The notes under the pieces: model-generated
The model's input: the letters and a program-made list of their open reading frames with translations, nothing else
Databases searched by the model: none
What the model was told of the DNA's origin: nothing
DNA from: Colletotrichum lupini
Taxonomy: Eukaryota; Ascomycota; Sordariomycetes; Glomerellales; Glomerellaceae
Direction of reading: 5' to 3'
DNA length: 64,000 nt
Assembly (NCBI RefSeq): GCF_023278565.1
Contig: NC_064676.1
Span: forward strand, 6,386,001-6,450,000
Translations under genes and position numbers: made by a program
Shown: positions 49,185 to 62,965 of the stretch, in pieces
Layout of the letters: every line of letters begins with the position of its first letter
How positions within the stretch are numbered: position 1 is the stretch's first letter

Positions 49185-52100
49185 CTAATTAATAATTAAA
49201 TTCTATTATTATAAATTAATAAAGTATCTTACTATATAAAAGAGACGACTTCTTAATACTATATAAGATAAGAGATTCGTACTAATTAACCTTATAGAAG
49301 TAAATAAAAAAGGGGGCGATTCTTAAATACTATACGGAATTAAGTAATTATAGCCCTTTACTACTTACGAGAGGTCGACGTTTACTATATTAAACTACGT
49401 TAATTAATAGAACCGCTTAAGTAACTAGCCTTTTACTATCGCCCCGAGTAGCTTTTTTACTAAACGATTTTTCTATAGCCGGCCTGCGATTAGAAATTAA
49501 CTAATTAAATTAATAAAAATATAATATAAAAAAGCACCGCGCGATCGAAAAAGGGGATTTTTAAATATAAATAGTCTTATTTAGTAATAAAAGTAACCTT
49601 ATAAGAGTTATTAAGCTAAGAGATTTATAATATATAGGAAAGTCTATTATTATAAGGACCTTATGAGTACGACCTTAAGCCCGCAATCTAAACGACCTCC
49701 TTATAACTCCCTTAACTACCCCCTGGGTATTATTTAAGAATATAATATAGGGGACGGTTTAATAAAAGAGGAGGGGATTTAGAGGTCCTAATAGTATCGA
49801 GCTAAGAGTATTATAGATCTTAGAGATTAACCTAAGAAAAAAGTAGCTACCTTAAAATAGTCCTACGACCTTCTACTAGAGTTACTATTAGCCTAAAAAA
49901 AGGCTAAAAAGACGAGGATCTAAGAAAAAAAAAAAAGAATCCTCTAGAGGGCCGCTAAAGGGCTTCTTTTTTATACTAGCTCCCGGCACGAGATTACTAA
50001 TTTCGAGAAATTAACTAAAGAAGCTATTTAGAGATTATAAAGAGTACGAGGCTTAGGAAGCTAAAAGTATACGGGATAGCGGAAATTAGTAATTAGTAAA
50101 GATCCCGAGACTAATTACTATATCTTCTTATAGTAATATAAACGTCTACCGCTACTATTATTAAAAAGAATTATTAAAACCTAACCTTTTTTACTAAATA
50201 AAAAAGAGGATCTTAGTAAGTATAATAGCTAGCGATTTAAAAGGGTAGTAGTAATTACTAAAAATAATAAAAACGAGAGTAGTAGCGAGATAGTAAGAGG
50301 AAGCGGGAATCTCTTAGACCCTGATAAATTCGTTAAGTAGCGAAAGTACGGATTTACTATAACTAGCGCGCGGATTAAATATATCCTTATTAAAATTAAA
50401 TACGCTAGCGACTATTAATATAAGTATAAGCTAGAGTACGACCCTTAGTAAATTAGGGTAAAAAAGAAGAGGACAAAACCCGATCTTAAATAGAATCCTA
50501 ATCCTTTATAAATAGGTAAATATTAACCCGGACTATTAGGGGACGTGGATATATAGAATTATAAATTAGCCTAACGGTAAGTAAATAGACGTGGTATTAA
50601 TCTATTTAACTAAGGTCTACGAGAAAAAGGGGCTATAAGGGTAACCCTTATTTTACGAGATCGTAGACGACCTTAGTTACTAACTAGATAAATAGTTCGC
50701 GAGCATAAGCTTAAGAATCGCAAAAGTAGTTAATAAATTCCTCTACGGGCGAGGGGTATTATTAGCGTAATTATAATCGTAAGAGCTATACGAAATACTA
50801 ATAGTAATAATTATAAAAAAGGAATTCGTATTATAAAACTAGGCACAGGTTAATAGAGCGTATAATCGCTTTAACGAATTTAAAAAAAAGGTAAACGACC
50901 TAGATTTCCTCCCTATAATTACTAATAGAAATCTGTCGTTATAAAAGGATATACCGGGGCAAAATATAATACTAAAAGTACGATAATCGATAATTCTGCC
51001 TATTTTGATTTATAACTCGTTACTACTACTAATACGAAATTCGGCGCCGATCGGTTAATAAAAAAGAAAATAAACGACCTAAAGTTATTAATAATACGTA
51101 GCGACGTAGGGTTCGTATATAGATACTAAAAATCTAGTAATAAATACGAAGTAATTTATAAACCTTAAAAAGATCTTCTTAAAAAAGAAATTATATTCTA
51201 GGGGGAAGTATAAGGTCTTATAGAAAACCCTAACGATATTTTACGATTATTATAAAAAAGTCGGAATTAGGGAATACTAGTACTATTTAGTAATTAATAT
51301 CGTACTTATAAGTAAAGCCTCTAATTACTACTACGAAGCGGTACGTAATCTCGATCGAAACGACTTTCTTAGTATAATTAACGCAATCCGAAGCCGCTTT
51401 AAGACTTATAATAAGAACCTAGAGCTCTTATCTAAGCTATAAGCGATTTCTTTTATATTTATAGCTAGGATAATAGAGGGTAAATCGTAAGTAAAGATCC
51501 TTAAAGAGCTTATTAATTAAATTAATAAGCTAGTAAAAACCTAGCTAAATAAGGGAATAAACGAGCGGAAAGTTAAATATTTTTATACCGTAGTTTAGTA
51601 TATATTAAAAATAAAAATCACCCTATACTAAGTACCTAAAAACTACGAGACGCTTTATTCGAGGCTAAGATCTAGCTTTAATATTAAAATAAAAATACCG
51701 TGCTAAACCTATCTCTAAGTATACGACGGCCCTTACTAATAATATTAGGTCGATTAAACGTATAATAAAAAAAAAAAGAGGCTAGATATAGCAATCGTTA
51801 ATAAGGAGGCCTAGACTTATTAAATAAGTAGAGATTTAACTTATAAATAGGATAATAAAAAAAGTAATACTATATTTATAAAAAAGATAAATATTAGTTA
51901 AGTAACTACTCCGAAGAAGAGCGTACTAAATCGTACGAATAATATAAAAAGTCGAGGGTAATAAATAGTAAAACTAGCCCTCGTCGGTTTAACTAATTCC
52001 TCGTTATATATAAGGGTAGATCCGGGGGCATAGAACCTAGCGACGGTAGCTAAAGTAGTAGCTTAAAGCATATACCCCCCATAGGAGATTTAGAAAATAA

Positions 52101-55100
52101 AAAAGATCTTACCCCCTATACTAACGAATTAGATTATAATAAAATCGACGATATTAACTACTCTTTTTTCGCCCTATTAGCCTCTAGAGGATATACGAGG
52201 CTAAACGAATAAAAGGTAATAAAAGCTCTTAATAAGTAGGCTTTTATTTACGAATAGTAAGGGAAGGTCTTTTAAACGACGGATATAGAGGCGGCTAAAA
52301 GGGCGAATCTAATAGGGCCAAAGCCTATTCTCTTAATAATTAAAAAAAAGACGCTATCTCTCTTAATATTTAAAAAAAAAGAACATAGTACTAAGTAAAT
52401 CTAAGGGTAGCTAGAGGGGTCCTTTTTATATTACTTAAATCCCTCGAATACTAAGCTTATATAAGCATTCTATACGAGTAAAAGGTACGGCTTAGATAAT
52501 TTCTATAAGATTATCCTAAATACTAAGGTATCGTAATAGTTAACTAAAAGAAAAGGGTAATTCTAAGTATTATAGAAGATCGTACTAATAATATTTAATA
52601 CGTTAACGGCGGGTATTATAAAGATTAGTTTTGGCCTAGGTAAGGAAATCGTCGCCCTAGGTATAGTAAAAGTAAAAATATATTTTAGAACGATAACTTT
52701 CTATATTTTGCCCGTTAATACCCCATTTCTCCTATATCTAAAAGATATAGATCGACTAGGTATTATATTCGATAATACGAAGAACAGAATCTCTAGCGGT
52801 AAGTACTTCGAGATAGTTAAATAATAATAGGGGTATGCGTTTATAAAGCTTATTAATAATATAAAGTCGATTAATTACCTAACGGAAAGTAAGCTTAGAA
52901 AATTATACTAGAGATTTAGGCACCCGTTAGTTACGAGGCTATATAACCTCCTAAAGTAATTAAGTAATAATAATATCGAAATAGGGGCGCTAGAGTAGTT
53001 AACGAAAGTATATTATTAATACTAAATAAATGCGCAGAGCCTATGCAAATTTAAGTTTAAATTACGTAATAAGCTTAACTTTAACTAGGAAATAGTCGTC
53101 GATATTTTCTATTTAAATAGTCGGCTAGTACTATATATAATCGACGTAGCTATATTTTTTTATGTAGGGTAATTCCTCTAGGATCTATAAGTAAAGATAG
53201 TATAAGTAGCCCTATAAAAAAGCTAGATCGATATATACTAGGGACCGCTAGACGGTATTAGAACTAACGCTAGTACTAGCTTTAAGTCGGTAGAATTTAG
53301 GGATAATACGACGGCCTACGGTATATAGCTAAAGGTCGTACCTATTAAAGCGCACTATAGTATTAAAAAAGTAAAAAGGGTATACTAGTAGTTAAAAAGG
53401 GCGTTTAGAATTATTAAAAAGGAAAATCCGGATTTTACTAACGACGAATACCTCTAAATAGTACTTAAATACTATAACGACACTATAGGGCCTAACGGAC
53501 TTATACTTACGCTATTAGTATTTAGAACATATTTAAGAACGACCTTAGCCTCGCTACTATTATTAAGTATAAGCTAACGAGCCCGAGTAGTTAAAAAAGT
53601 AATACGAGCACTGCGCGAGGTAAGTATAAAAAAGTAAGTTAATAAGGTAATTACTATACGCAATAGGCCCGATATAGGGGATAATCTAAATATGCTACTA
53701 AATTTAAATATACGAGTATAGCGCGAAATTACTTAATAATAGGCTAGGCTATATAAATTAATTTCCGTTAACGAGCGCTCTTATATAGTCGTAAGAGATC
53801 GCGACTAGCTACTTAAAGTATTAATTATAGTAGTTAGACCGTACTATATAGATCCTAACGAAGTAATTTCTAACTTATAAAAAGAAAAAGAGCTAAGGGA
53901 AACTATATAACCCGCGGTAGAGACATAGGAAATTATCCTTAACGAAATCGTCGTAGTAGTACTAATAGACGACGAGGAAGAGAAAATTACTAAAAGGGTA
54001 CTAATATTACTAGCGAGACGTTATAAAAGACTACGACGGCAAGCCTTAACGCGGCAATTTATTACTAATAACGAGGTAATTAATACCTTTTATATAGTAA
54101 AAGAGAAAGCCGATTTCGAGCTAGCGGTTAAACTACGTAAAGAAAGCATAATTATAACTATTAAAAAGCCGTATAAGGGATTAGATTTTATTAAAGTAAA
54201 TACTTTTCGTAATCGAGGGGTCTATCGATTTATCTTATATAACTTAGAAAAATATATAAACCTCTTTATATTTAAATTACGAATAGTTCGTAAGATTAAA
54301 GGGAAAAGAACACCCTAGCCGTACGAAAAGTCTAGATACGTAATTTAGGGGTACGGTAACGTTAAAAAAGCGATACTACATATATAATCGCTTATTATAT
54401 AGCGCTATAGCTAACGATTAATAATAATAATAATAGCATCGCTATAGAAAAAGGGATACGAGATTTAGAGCCGTAATATTACCTAAGCCTATACTTAATC
54501 GGCCACAGGGCTCATAAGGAAAATCCTAGCCTATTTACCGAAGGAAATGGCTAGTAAGTACCTAGAAGGTACGATTATTAAAGTACTTAAGCTACTATAT
54601 AGGCTCATAGAATCGGGCACCTATTAATAAGCTACTTACTACGATTTTTATATTAATTAATTATTAATAGTTACTTTTATATATAACCCGTACTTATTAG
54701 TCGCGGAGCACGAAGGCGACTAATTTAGGATCGTTAGAATATAAACCGACGATATATTAGGCCTATTTAATATTAACTTTATAAAGAAAGAGGATAAGGA
54801 GCTCTAGAAAGCGGGCTTCGTAATAAAGCTAAAAGAGATCTTTATAATAAATACCCCCTTAGTATTTAACGGCGGGATTTCTATAATTAAAGGGGAAAAC
54901 GTCGTTTTTTAATAAAAGGGGTAGGGTAAAAAGATTAACCTCGTTAATCTAAATATAATTAATATTAAAAAGCGGTATAAAGCTAAGCTCGCGCGAGGGG
55001 TATATATTATAAGTATTTATTAACCCGAGGCGACTTTTAACTACGCTAAAGTAGTATAAGCTATAGATCTAACTAAACGAAACGTCGAAGTACTTAATAA

Positions 55101-55808
55101 GCGGCTTAAGTAATAATAAACGAATCTCGATCGAGGTCTCGTTTACTACCTAATCGACCTTACGATTAGTAAGCTTTACGTCTTCGTTAATAAGTTATTT
55201 ACGAATAATAATAACCTTACTTCGTAATTAGGGTATATTATTATCCTAACTAATAAGAGTATAAGCGAGAGCGAATTTACTATATATAGTAATATAATCT
55301 ACTACTTATTAACTAAAAATAAGCGGGTAACGAGAAGTATACTAGCGTTAGAGGTCTATAGTATAATTAATAGCGTTAACCTCTCTTACGCGATTTTAAC
55401 GACGCTAAAGAAGATTACTAATTAAATTAGCCTTCTACCTATTTTAATAGTTATCTATACCGATTCCTACTCGCTATACGAATACCTCGTTAAATTAGGA
55501 ACGACGAAAGAAAAGAGGCTTATAATTAATATTATAACCCTTAAGTAATCGTACAAAAGGCGCGAGATACTTAAGATCCGTTAGGTTAATAATAAAAATA
55601 ACCTTATAAACGCTTTTATAAAAGTAGTACTAAATAAGGGATTAGAATAATTCGTGGGTAGCGGAAAAGTTACTATATAAATAGAGGGATAGGTTATATA
55701 AAAAGAGTAAAAAAAAGGGAGAAAAAGAGACGACTTAATAAACGGGCCCGAGGTCGGATCATACCTCTAACCGTAGTAATTAAATTAATAAAAAAAAGAG
55801 AAAGTTAG
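49185..55808 (+). pseudogene. Copia internal region, copy 1 (dead gag-pol)
   Basis: About 6.6 kb, long for Copia because of an extended 5' part before the gag trace (about 50500). It carries the gag, protease, integrase, RT and RNase H relics listed for the array, all on the plus strand and interrupted by many stops. Confidence 0.88.
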
Positions 55809-56013
55809 TATTAAATTAGAAGTCTAATTCGACCGCAATATATAGCCGACTATATAGGGGCCAATTAGGGGCCCTATTTACGATTATCATAGCTAGCCTA
55901 ACCTACGGTTAGAGCCTCCTTTTTATACTTACTACGTAGATATTTATATAGTTTAATTAATCTCTTCGTTAACTACGGTTCGAACTAACTACCTTATAAT
56001 AGGGATACTAATA
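55809..56013 (+). repeat. Copia LTR 2 (205 bp), shared by both copies
   Basis: It starts TATTAAATTAG and ends GGGATACTAATA. It serves as the 3' LTR of copy 1 and the 5' LTR of copy 2. Confidence 0.9.
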
Positions 56014-56096
56014 ACTACGTAAATATTTATATAGTTTAATTAATCTCTTTATTAACTACGGTTCGAACTAACTACTTTATTATAAGAATACTAATA
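56014..56096 (+). repeat. Tandem duplicate of the LTR 3' end (83 bp)
   Basis: It repeats 55931-56013 head to tail, from ACTACGTA to ACTAATA, with several C/T-type differences. LTR 1 and LTR 3 lack this duplicate. Confidence 0.85.
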
Positions 56097-59000
56097 CTAA
56101 TTAGTAGTTAAATTCTATTATTATAGATTAGTAAAGCATCTTACTACGTAAAAAAGACGACCTCTTAATATTATATAGGATAAGAAATTTATACTAATTA
56201 ACCTTACGGAAGTAGATAAAAAAGGGGGCGATTTTTAAATACCGTATGGAATTAAGTAATCGTAGCCCTTTATTACTTACGAGAAGTCGACGTCTATTAT
56301 GTTAAAATACGTTAATTAATAGAACTGCTTAAGTAACTAGCCTTTTGCCGTTGCCCCGAGTAGCTTTTTTACTAAACGACTTTTCTATAGCCGGCCCGCA
56401 ATCAGAAATTAACTAGTTAAATTAGTAAAAGGAAATACCTAAGTAATAATTACTTAACCGTAATTAAGCTACATAAAAAACTACTTAAAAGATATAAAAT
56501 AAGGTACTAAGAGGCCGCAAAAGACAAGATCTCTAAAGTATCTAACCCTACCGCGTACGAGTAATAAGTAGGTATTTTTAATAAGTCTTTAAAATCTACG
56601 ATTTTATAAAAAAGAGGGCTTAACTTCGTTAACTATACTTCACGGCCTATACGGTTCTTAATAGCCTATATAGCTCTTTTATAAGCCGCCCGGCGTTTAT
56701 TTTTAACTATTTTTATAGAATACCGCTTTAAAAGAAGTAGGTTAAAGAAAGAAGTTATTTAGAGATTATAAAGAGCACGAGGCTTAAGAGGTTAGAAATA
56801 TACGGAATAACGGAAATCGGTAACTAGTAAAGATCCTAAGACTAATTACTATATCTTCTTATAGTAATATAAACGTCTACCGCTATTATTATAAAAAAGA
56901 ACTACTAAAACCTACCCTTTTATACTAAATAAAAAAGAGGATCTTAGTAAGTATAATAGCTAGCGATTTAGAAAGGTAATAGTAATTACTAAAAATAATA
57001 AAAACGAGAGTAGTAGCGAGATAGTAAAAAAAAGCGGGAATTTCCTAGACCTTAATAAATTCGTTAGGTAGCGAAAGTACGGATTTATTATAACTAGCGC
57101 GCGGATTAAATATATCTTTATTAAAATTAAACACGTTAGTAACTACTAATACGAGTATAAGTTAGAGTACGACCTTTAGTAAGTTAGGGTAAAGAAGAAG
57201 AGGACAAAGCCCGATCCTAAATAAAATCCTAATCCCTTATAAATAAGTAAATATTAACCCGGATTATTAAAGGATATAGATATATAAAATCGCAGATTAG
57301 CCTAATAGCGAGCAGATTAACGTAGTATTAATCTATTTAACTAAGGTTTACGAAAAAAAGGGGCTATAGGGGCAACCCCTATTCTACGAGATTATAAATA
57401 ACCTTAGCTACTAGCTAGACGAATAGTTCGTAAGCACAAGCCTAAGAATTATAAAAGTAATTAATAAATTCCTCTACGGGCGAGGGGTATTACTAGCGCA
57501 ATTATAATCATAAAAACTATACGAAATACTAATAGTAATAATTATAGAAGAGGAATTCGTACTATAGAACTAAGTACAGGTTAATAAAGCGTATAATCGC
57601 TTTAATAAATTTTAAAAAAAGGTAAACGACCTAGATTTCCTCCTTATAATTACTAACGGAAATCTATCGTTATAAAAAGATATACCGGGGTAAAATATAG
57701 TACTAGAAGTATAATAATTAATAATTCTGCCTATTTTAATCTACGACTCGTTACTATTACTAACGCAAAATTCGGTACCGATCGGCTAATAAAAAAAAAA
57801 GTAAACGACCTAAAGTTATTAATAATACGCAGTAATATAAGGATCGTATATAAATACTAAGAATCTAGTAATAAATACGAGGCAATTTATAAACCTTAAA
57901 AAGATCTTCTTAAAAGAGAAATTATACTTTAGAGGGAAGTATAAGGTCTTATAAGAAACCCTAATAATATTTTACGATTATTATAAAAAAGTCGGAATTA
58001 GGGAATACTCATACTATTCGGTAATTAATATCGTACTTATAGGTAAAGCCTCTAATTATTATTACGAAGCGGTACGTAATCTTAATTAAAACGACTTTTT
58101 TAGTATAATTAATATAATCCGAAGCCGCTTCGAGACCTATAATAAGAACCTAGAGCTCCTATCTAAGCTACGAGCGATTTCTTTCGTATTTATAACTAGG
58201 ATAATAAAGGGTAAATCGTAAGTAAAGATCCTTAAAGAGCTTATTGATTAAATTAATAAGCTAGCGAAAACCTAGCTAAATAAGGGGATAAATAAGTAGA
58301 AAATCGGATATCTCTATACCGTAGTTTAGCGTATATTAAAAATAAAAATAACCCTATACTAAGCACCCGAAAACTACGAGACGCTCTATTTAAAGCTAAG
58401 ATCTAGTTTTAATATTAAAATAAAAATACCGCGCTAAACTTATCTCTAAGTATACGACGGCCCTTATTAATAATATTAGGTTAATTAAAAAAAAAAAAAA
58501 AAAAGAGGCTAAATACGGTAATCGCTAATAAAGAGGCCTAAATTTATTAAATAAGCAGAGATTTAACTTACGGGCAGGGTAATAAAAGAGGCAATGCTAT
58601 ATTTATATTAATAATAAATATTAGTTAAGTAACTACTTTAAAAAAGAGCGTACTAAATCGTATAAATAGTATAAAAAGTCGAGGGTAGTAAACGGTAAAA
58701 CTAGCCCTCGTTAGTTTAACTAATTCCTCGTTATATATAAAGGTAGATCCGGGGGTACGGAACTTAGTAATAGTAGCTAAAGTAGTAGCTTAAAGTATAT
58801 ACCCCCTATAAGAGATTCGGAAGATAAAAAAGATCTTACCCCCTATACTAATATATTAAATTATAATAAAATTAATAATATTAACTACTCTTTCTTTGCC
58901 CCGTTAGCCTCTAGAAGATATATAAGACTAAATAAATAGAGGGTAGCAAAAGCTTTTAATAAGTAGGCTTTTATTTACGGATAGTAAGGGAAGGTCCCTT

Positions 59001-62000
59001 AGATAACGGATATAGAGGTAATTAAAAAGGTAAATCTAATAGGGCTAAAGCCTATTCTCTTAATAATTAAGGAAAAGACGCTATCTCTCTTAATATTTAA
59101 AAAAAAGGAATATAATACTAAACAAATCTAGAGGTAGCCAGAGGGGCCCTTTTTATATTATTTAGATCCCTCGAATACTAAGCTCGTATAAGTATTTTAT
59201 ATAAGCAAAAGGTACCGCCTAAAAGACTTTTATAGGATCATCTTAAATACTAAGGTATCATAATAGTTAATTAAAAAAAAAGGGTAATTCTAAGCGCTAT
59301 AAAAAATTGCGCTAGTAACGCTTAATACGTTAATAATAGATATTATAAGGATTAGTTTTAGCTTAAGTAAAGAAATCCTCGCCCTAAGTATAGTAAAAGT
59401 AAAGACGTACTTCGGAATAATAACTTTCCATATTTTACCTATTAATACCCCATTTCTCTTATATTTAAAAAACATAGATTAACTAGGTATTATATTTAAT
59501 AATATAAAGAATAGAATTTTTAGTAATAAGTACTTTAAAATAATTAAACAATAATAGGGGTATGCGTTTATAAAGCTTATTAATAATACGAAGTTAATTA
59601 ATTACTTAACGGAAAGTAAGCTTAGAAGACTATACTAGAGATTTAGGTACCCGTTAGTTACGAGGCTATATAACCTCTTAAAATAATTAGGTAATAATAA
59701 TATTAAAATAGGGGCGCTAAAGTAGTTAATAAAAGTATATTATTAATATTAAATAAATACGCAGAGCCCACGCAGATTTAAGTTTAAATTACGTAATAAA
59801 CTTAACTTTAATTAAAAAATCGTCGTTAATATCTTCTACTTAAATAATCAGCTAGTACTATATATAATTAACGTAGCTATATGTTTCTAAGTAGGGTAAT
59901 TCTTTTAAGATCTATAAGTAAAGATAGTATAAGTAGCCTTATAAAAAAGCTAAATCGATATATACTAAGGACCGCTAGATAGTATTAGAACCGACGCTAA
60001 TATTAGCTTTAAGTTAGTAAAGTTTAGGGATAATACGACGGCCTATAATATATAACTAAAAGTCGTACTTATTAAAGCGTACTATAGTATTAAAAAAATA
60101 GAGAAGGCATACTAGTAGTTAAAAAGGGCGTTTAAAATTATTAAAAGAAAAATCCGGATTCTACTAATAATAAATACCTCTAAATAGTACTTAAATACTA
60201 TAATAATATTATAGGGCCTAACGGACTTATACTAACGCTATTAGTATTTAGAGCATATTTAAGAACGACCTTAGCTTTGCTACCGTTACTAAGTATAAGC
60301 TAACGAGCTTAAGTAATTAAAAAAGTAATATAAGCACTACGCAAAATAAGTATAAAAAAGCAAATTAATAAGGTAATTACTACGCATAATAGGCCCGATA
60401 TAAGGGATAATTTAAATATACTACTAAATTCGGATATACGAGTATAGCGCGAAATTACTTAATAATAGGCTAGGCTATATAAGTTAATTTTTATTAACGA
60501 GCGCTCTTATATAGTCGTAAGAGATCGTAACTAGCTACTCGAAATATTAATTACGGTAGTTAGACCGTACTATATAGATCCTAACGAGGTAATTTCTAAC
60601 CTATAAGAAAAGAAAGAGCTAAGGGAAACTATATAACCCGTAATAGAGGTATAAAAAATCATCCTTAATAAAATCGTTATAGTAGTACTAATAAATAATA
60701 CGGAAGAGGAAATTACTAAAAGGGTACTAATACTACTAACAAAACGTTATAAAAGACTATAACGGCAAGCCCTAACGTAGCAATTTATTATTAGTAACGA
60801 AGTAATTAATACCTTTTATATAATAATAAAAAAAGCTAATTTCGAGCTAGTGGTTAAACTATATAAAAAAGGTATAATTATAACTACTAAAAAGCCGTAT
60901 AAAGGATTAGATCTTATTAAAATAAATACTCTTCGTAATCGAAAGGTCTATTAATTTATCTTATATAACTTAGAAAAATATATAAACCTCCGCATATTTA
61001 AATTACGAATAGTTCGTAAGATTAAAAAGAAAAGAATACCCTAGCCGTACGAAAAGTCTAGATACGTAATTTAGGGGTATAGTAACGTTAAAAAAGCGAC
61101 GCTACTTATATAATCGCTTACTATATAGCGCTATAGTTAACGATTAATAATAGTACTAATAGTATTGCTATAAAAAAAGGGATACGAGATTTAGAGCCGT
61201 AATATTACCTAGGCTTATACCTAATCGGCTATAGGGCTTATAAGGAAAATCCTAGCCTATTTACTAAAAGAAATAACTAGTAAGTACCTAGAAAGTACGA
61301 TTATTAAAGTACTTAAGCTACTATATAGGCTTATAGAATTAGGTACCTATTAATAAACTACCTATTATAATTTTTATATTAATTAACTATTAATAATTAC
61401 CTCTACGTATAACCCGTACTTACTAGTTACGGAGCACAAAAGTAACTAATTTAAAATCGTTAGAATATAAACTAACGATATATTAAGCCTATCTAATATT
61501 AACTTTATAAAAAAGGAGGATAAGGAGCTCTAAAAAGCGGGCTTCGTAGCGAAGCTAAAAGAGGTCCTTATAATAAATACCCCCTTAGTATTTAATAATA
61601 GGATTTTTATAATTAAAAAGGAAACTGTTATTTTTTAATAAAAGGGGTAGAGTAAGAAGATTAACTTCGTTAATCTAAATATAACTAACGTTAAGAAGCG
61701 GTATAAAGCTAAGCTAGCGCGAGGGGTATATATTATAAATATTTATTAGCTTAAAGTAATTTTTAACTATACTAAAGTAGCGCAAGCTATAGATCTAACT
61801 AAACGAAACGTCGAAGTACTTAATAAGCAGCTTAAATAGTAATAAATAAATCTTAATCGAGGTCTCGTTTACTACCTAATCGACCCTATAATTAATAAGC
61901 TCTACGTCTTCGTTAATAGGTTATTTACGAATAATAACGACCTTACTTTATAATTAGGGTATATTATTATCCTAGCTAACGAGAGTATAAATAAGAGCGA

Positions 62001-62534
62001 ATTTACTATATACGGTAATATAATCCACTACTTATTAACTAAAAATAAGCGAGTAACGAGAAGTATACTAGCGTTAGAGGTCTATAGTATAATTAATAGT
62101 ATTAACTTCTCTTATACAATTTTAATAACGCTAAGGAAGATTACTAATCGAATTAGCCTTTTACCTATTTTAATAGTTATTTATACCGATTCTTACTTAC
62201 TATATAAATACCTCGTTAAATTAGGAATAATAAAGGAAAAGAGGTTTATAATTAATATTATAGCCCTTAGGTAATCGTATAAAAGGCGCGAGATACTTAA
62301 GATCTATTAGATTAATAATAAAAATAACCTCGTAAACGCTTTTATAAAAGTAGTACTAAATAAAGGATTAGAGTAATTCGTAAGTAGTAAAAAAGCTACT
62401 ATATAAATAGAGGGATAGGTTATATAAAAAGAGTAAAGAAAAGGGGGAAAAGGAGACGACTTAGTAAATAGGCCCGAGGTTAAATTATACCTCTAACCGT
62501 AGTAGTTAAATTAATAAAAGAAAGAGAAAGTTAG
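56097..62534 (+). pseudogene. Copia internal region, copy 2 (dead gag-pol)
   Basis: About 6.4 kb, homologous throughout to copy 1. The same protease (near 59440), GAG-pre-integrase (near 59640), RT (near 61470) and RNase H (near 61880-62390) blocks can be read on the plus strand. It looks more AT-shifted than copy 1 at many aligned sites, for example CG or GG in copy 1 changed to TA or AA here. No intact frame remains. Confidence 0.88.
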
Positions 62535-62739
62535 TATTAAATTAGAAATCTAATTCGCCCGCGGTATATAGCTAACTACACAGGGGCTAATTAGGGGCCT
62601 TATTTACGATTATTATAGCTAGCCTAACCTACGGTTAGAACCTCCTTTTTATACTTACTACGCAGATATTTATATAGTTTAATTAATCTCTTCGTTAACT
62701 ACGGTTCGAACTAACTACCCTATTATAAGGATACTAACA
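62535..62739 (+). repeat. Copia LTR 3 (205 bp)
   Basis: It starts TATTAAATTAG and ends GGATACTAACA, keeping the ancestral CA terminus that the other copies lost. The ATATT duplication follows. Confidence 0.9.
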
Positions 62740-62751
62740 ATATTATAACCG

Positions 62752-62806
62752 CAGGGGCCTATAGGGCGCGTGTTAGTTCTGGTTATGCATACTAAGTCAT
62801 GACACT
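62752..62806 (-). repeat. Inverted fragment of the Gypsy LTR 5' end
   Basis: The reverse complement begins TGTCATGACTTAGTATGCAT, aligning with the Gypsy LTR start at 16926 (TATTACGACCTAATATACAT) over about 48 bases, with mainly transition differences. It keeps CA and TG steps that the full element has lost, so it is a less mutated relative. Confidence 0.7.
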
Positions 62807-62848
62807 TTATAATGTATTTATAATTATTAATACCATTTTTTTAATATT

Positions 62849-62900
62849 AGAGCTCTAACTTTTATTATCATACTTACCATAACCAGTCAGCCGTGATATA
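62849..62900 (+). repeat. Fragment of the Gypsy LTR 3' end
   Basis: It resembles the last 50 or so bases of the Gypsy LTR (25611-25658): CTAACTTTTATTA, TACTTACCATAACCAG and GCCGTGATA are all legible. It also has fewer RIP changes. Its orientation is opposite to the neighbouring 62752-62806 fragment. Confidence 0.65.
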
Positions 62901-62965
62901 TACCCCAGTTTATTCAAGTGTTTACGAGAAACGAGCTGTGTACTAAAACAAGAAAATCTCCAATT

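Larger units (their letters stand above)
48853..62739 (+). mobile_element. Tandem RIP-inactivated Ty1/Copia retrotransposon array
   Basis: The 13.9-kb array reads partial LTR, LTR, internal, LTR, internal, LTR. Full 205-bp LTRs lie at 48980-49184, 55809-56013 and 62535-62739; the outer ends are flanked by a 5-bp ATATT duplication (48848-48852 and 62740-62744). Both internal parts are homologous along their length and coded on the plus strand. In copy 1 a gag-like region spans about 50500-51800. Protease lies at about 52600-52840 (TPFLLYLKDIDRLGIIFDN) and the GAG-pre-integrase block (RFRHPLVTRLYNLL) at about 52912-52970. RT is near 54150-54950 (TDDILGLF near 54748), then RNase H at 55150-55660 (SILALEVYSI, YTDSYSLYEYLVKLGT). 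Protease before RT/RNase H is Copia order. All frames are full of stops. Sharing of the central LTR suggests recombination between elements or between LTRs. Confidence 0.93.

Noticed and set aside
59290..59475. Minus-strand open frame inside the Copia array
   Set aside because: It is a chance gap between stops opposite the protease relic, in RIP-mutated DNA.
40136..62739. Giant Starship-type mobile element carrying HET genes
   Set aside because: HET cargo and repeat-rich borders suggested it, but no DUF3435 tyrosine-recombinase gene was seen, and each repeat block is explained by a separate transposon with its own target duplication.
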